DNA of 64,000 nucleotides from Leuctra nigra (Eukaryota; Arthropoda; Insecta; Plecoptera; Leuctridae), in NCBI GenBank assembly GCA_934045905.1, contig OW203761.1:30182964-30246963 (forward strand). The letters are read 5' to 3'. The position numbers and the translations under genes are program-made. The notes under the pieces are model-generated. The model ran no database searches, was not told the DNA's origin, and was given only the letters and a program-made list of their open reading frames with translations. The first letter of the stretch is position 1. Each line of letters opens with the position of its first letter. Of the stretch, positions 61,601 to 64,000 are shown piece after piece.

Positions 61601-62176
61601 CAGAGCTCGAGCAAGTTGTAGTTTATCTTCAGTCAGCAGCTGAACTCGCATCTCAAGGTCCTCCCCAACAGCGGCTACAAGCAGAGTCTTCAGATCACAG
61701 TTTACTTGAGCGTGAAACTTCATCTGTGCTTCCATTTGAAATAAATCTTCTTTCAGTTTCTTCACTTCATCCTGAAGAACTTGAGTTTCAGTCTCCTTCG
61801 AATCAATATTAATATTTCCTTGATTGGTCACTATTGGCTTAATTGAAACCTTTTCCTTTTTCAACTTTTCATTGGGAATCATAGGCTTCACAGCTGCTTT
61901 GTAAGGCTCATATGGAACAAACCGAGGCTCCTTTGAAATCATCGTTCCAACAGGAGCATTCTTTTTGTTATACTGTATGGCATCTCTTGGAACCAAATTT
62001 ACCATCCTTCCTGGTAGGATAGGAGGAGGTAGTGAGACCTGATTAAAGTCTCTAGGTCGGTATATTAGTTTATCACCAAGTACCCGTTTATCTTTATTGT
62101 CGGCTTTGGTGATCGCAATATTCTCCATGCCATCACCCTGAGTTCGGGTAGATGATAGCGAAGATGTAGAGGCCAT
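58614..62176 (-). CDS. BLZF1: Golgin-45 / BLZF1
   Basis: Exons in transcript order: 62176-61506, 61366-61238, 59454-59256, 58745-58614 (TAG). All are in phase; 1,131 nt, 376 aa, close to the usual 400. Golgin-45 is a peripheral medial-Golgi coiled-coil protein that binds GRASP55 and Rab2 and supports stacking and secretory traffic. Visible are EPRFVPYEPYKAAVKPM (about 83-99), a coiled coil from about residue 125 to 220 (TETQVLQDEVKKLKEDLF onward), the conserved CEVWRSKFLAS segment, and a C-terminal CCSHCTGEVHTV whose Cys366-x2-Cys369 matches the motif that shares a zinc ion with GRASP55. The start is the ATG at 62176; upstream in-frame sequence has no other ATG. The acceptor before 59454 (GGTCCGCCAG) is weak and is the least certain junction. 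Confidence 0.88.
59746..60055. repeat. Foldback element with arms of about 100 bp
   Basis: The left arm starts AAAAAGGCGGCCCCTACTTT and contains AATCTGTGCCTCTAGTGA. The right arm is its imperfect reverse complement, with GAGGCACAGATTTATTA and ending GTAGGGGCCGCCTTTTTG. The spacer is about 100 bp. It lies in the BLZF1 intron 59455-61237 and has no coding frame. Confidence 0.75.
60095..61095 (+). mobile_element. Long-TIR element carrying a tRNA-like segment
   Basis: The left border CTTAAGGTGGTGAAAGCGC and the right border TTGCACCTCCTTAA are inverted. Most of it matches the reverse complement of 29273-29826. Compared with that copy it has two extra blocks: a (TAA)n plus GAGCACATAAAATAGGTACA segment near 60262-60330, also present at 58860-58930, and the tRNA-like segment at 60860-60933. 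Confidence 0.6.
60860..60933 (+). tRNA. tRNA-like sequence, anticodon position GGA, probably SINE-derived
   Basis: It folds as a cloverleaf: acceptor GCCTCGA/TCGAGGA (G1-A72 mismatch, six pairs), D-arm GCTC/GAGC with AGCTGGTGTA loop, anticodon stem TCTGA/TCGGA with loop CTGGATA (anticodon GGA), five-base variable loop, T-arm GTGGG/CCCAC with TTCGAGT. A and B promoter boxes are good. GGA would read Ser, but serine tRNAs need a long variable arm, which is absent. It is therefore more likely a tRNA-derived repeat than a working gene. Confidence 0.45.
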
Positions 62177-62842
62177 AATAAATATGAATTTTTCAATTTG
62201 ACCCAAATCCAATTGCAGTAGGTATCACAATGAACAGAGTGAGTAGGGCGTACCTATAGTAATCTGTACCAATACCTTACCATAAACAAGAATACAATAC
62301 CGACGACTTCCTTTCACGAAACTTGGCATGGAAAAGCAAGTATGAAGGGTGGAAATATAATGTATGCAGAATCCAATATATCCGATTTGATATCCCTCAT
62401 CTGGAGTTGACAGCTGGATTTAACTTGTGATCTAGGTAGTAGGTAAAGGTACATTCAATTGATCCACAACAGCTGCTGTGTGTATTTATTCTGTTCTGTA
62501 AATGAATTTCCGTCCTCGGCGGAAAGTCTTCAGGTGTAATGGATATTTAATAGAGTATTTATCAATTAAAACTAGTTATTACCTAATGTGACGTTTTACA
62601 TGTTGACATTCTGCCTCGCCAGCCATAACCACAAATTTAGCGACACAGCCACATGGAAATTGAAGACGCTTGTCAAGCTAGGAACAGCCACTCAGACGCT
62701 CATTGATCCAAGGTCCACTCGATCTCCGCCAGATGGCGGACGGGACCGTGAATTGTTGCTTGTTCGTGTCGTGTTGATGAATTTTCTTGACAGATAGTTT
62801 GTGAGTTTATATTTTAGCCAGCTGTGTTAACGTTGTACGATT
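62177..62842. promoter_or_regulatory. Divergent promoter region of BLZF1 and TAF5L
   Basis: Only 666 bp separate the two start codons (62176 on minus, 62843 on plus), so both promoters and 5' untranslated regions must fit here. No TATA box is evident near either start. An open frame at 62588-62797 is not supported as an exon. Confidence 0.5.
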
Positions 62843-64000
62843 ATGATGAAGATGAAACGTTCAAAAAACGACATAATCAGAACTACCGTTGGTTCATACT
62901 TAAAACGTCGGCACTATTCGGTAAAGCTCCAGTAAAAATGTCAGTATTAACATAACCTACAAATATTGCTGTCACCATTCTTCACCAAAATTGTTTCTTT
63001 ACAGGACTCGGAAGATTTTAGATCTTCAGATGTGCAGCTGTGCCAGACTCATGAACAAATGGCTATTTTAGCTTCAGTAGAGAAGGAGGCTGCAAATCCA
63101 AATACTTTCATTTACAGTTGTATGAGTTTTGACATGTCTCAGTTTGACAATCAATTTTCCAGGTAATTAGTAATTTTAATCCACCTAGCTTCTGCTACGT
63201 GCTAGGTCAGACTAAATTACTGTAGGTTTGTTCGTCGGGGTGTTCTAACCTGCTCGGAGCAGGCGGAAGTATGTCACTGAATATGTTAGGTGCATGAATT
63301 ACGAATCAAAACTCGACGGATAGGTATAAGTAAACTTTTCCGTGACGACTTCCGGTGTGATCCGAACAGGTTAGAACAACCCGACGAACAGACCTAGTGT
63401 GAGCTCTCTGCACTAGACTATTTTTCATTAATTTTTTTGTTTCAGTTTCCAAGCCTGGCTTTCTGAGTTGAGTCCAATTATGAGCCAGGAACTGACACCT
63501 CTCACATGTCCAATATTCTGCCATTTGTATTTGGACATGTTTCTTTGCTGTCCACGACCGGTCACACTAAGGTTCTTGAAGCGATATCAAGGCCTTTTGA
63601 TGGGGAATCCTGGAGACAGAGAACTGTTTGAAGGATTACTGAATGCACAACTCAATGATGCAGCTGAAGTCAACTCTGCTGTTGAGAAGTTTCGTTCATC
63701 GAAGTTTCATATCAAGTTGTCACAGAAAGCTCTAATTCTACTGCAGAAGTATTTAATTAAACAGGGGCACATGGCTTTATTGCAAGTAAGCTACATAAAA
63801 AAAGTTCACTCTTGGTGTCTAGATGTTTATATAAAGTAGTAGGTAGGTACCTACCTACCAACCTATCTACCTATTACACAATTGAACAGTACTAATCTCT
63901 GTCATTGCTTTACTTATTCCAGGTGCTCAATATGTACTTTACCATTGAAGTTGGAATAGATTTGAAGCCTAAAGAAGATGATATGTCAGCAGCACCTTTA
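62843..64000 (+). CDS. TAF5L: TAF5L (SAGA/PCAF complex subunit), 5' part only
   Basis: Exons: 62843-62920, 63005-63162, 63446-63785, 63923 to beyond the window edge; all in phase. About 218 residues are present. TAF5L is the TAF5 paralogue of the SAGA/PCAF histone acetyltransferase complex (Will decrease acetylation in flies). The start MMKMKRSKNDIIRTTVGSYL followed by KRRHYS is the family N-terminus. LCQTHEQMAILASVEKEAAN comes next, and then the helical NTD2 domain (FQAWLSELSPIMSQELTPLT ... KALILLQKYLIKQGHMALL). The WD40 propeller expected after residue about 250 lies outside the window. The first in-frame ATG of four closely spaced Met codons (positions 1, 2 and 4 here) is taken as the start. 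Confidence 0.9.

Noticed and set aside
62588..62797. Open frame upstream of TAF5L (69 codons)
   Set aside because: No family resemblance and no in-phase donor to the TAF5L exon; the conserved TAF5L N-terminus starts at 62843.

Overview
This is animal nuclear DNA: intron-rich protein genes with GT..AG junctions, about 36% GC by eye, and many non-autonomous transposons. Protein similarities point to an arthropod. The frequent GTAGGTAC/TAGGTAGG simple motifs, moderate introns and poly-C/poly-G runs would suit a hemipteran-like insect such as a whitefly or aphid relative, but the species is my guess. All exon coordinates were worked out by hand from splice signals and reading-frame continuity.

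Layout: (1) 900-7748 (+) SLC17-type anion/phosphate transporter, 5' end off the window. (2) 9033-16531 (-) MBOAT1/2-type lysophospholipid acyltransferase, complete, 493 aa, convergent with (1). (3) 19202-34749 (-) PHTF multi-pass membrane protein; its start codon is unresolved. (4) 38019-42718 (+) PINCH/LIMS1 (steamer duck), five LIM domains, at least two alternative first exons, head-to-head with PHTF. (5) 43602-57638 (+) a 24-exon, 1,220-aa ABCC-type full transporter with an intact reading frame but lost catalytic motifs in both nucleotide-binding domains. (6) 58614-62176 (-) golgin-45/BLZF1, complete, 376 aa. (7) 62843-64000 (+) the start of TAF5L (SAGA-type coactivator subunit), divergent from BLZF1 and cut by the window edge.

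The genes are unrelated housekeeping functions (transport, lipid remodelling, integrin adhesion, Golgi structure, chromatin coactivation), so no operon-like logic is expected. The introns hold much of the remaining information. I find seven hAT-like elements with exact 8-bp target-site duplications, several TA-flanked and foldback elements, a tRNA-derived SINE family, a Penelope-like remnant, and a 5'-truncated non-LTR retrotransposon with a 529-codon reverse transcriptase and a 14-bp target duplication. Several insertions are nested or lie within about 30 bp of splice sites. The most unusual item is the ABCC protein whose two ATPase domains both appear dead while the gene is otherwise intact.
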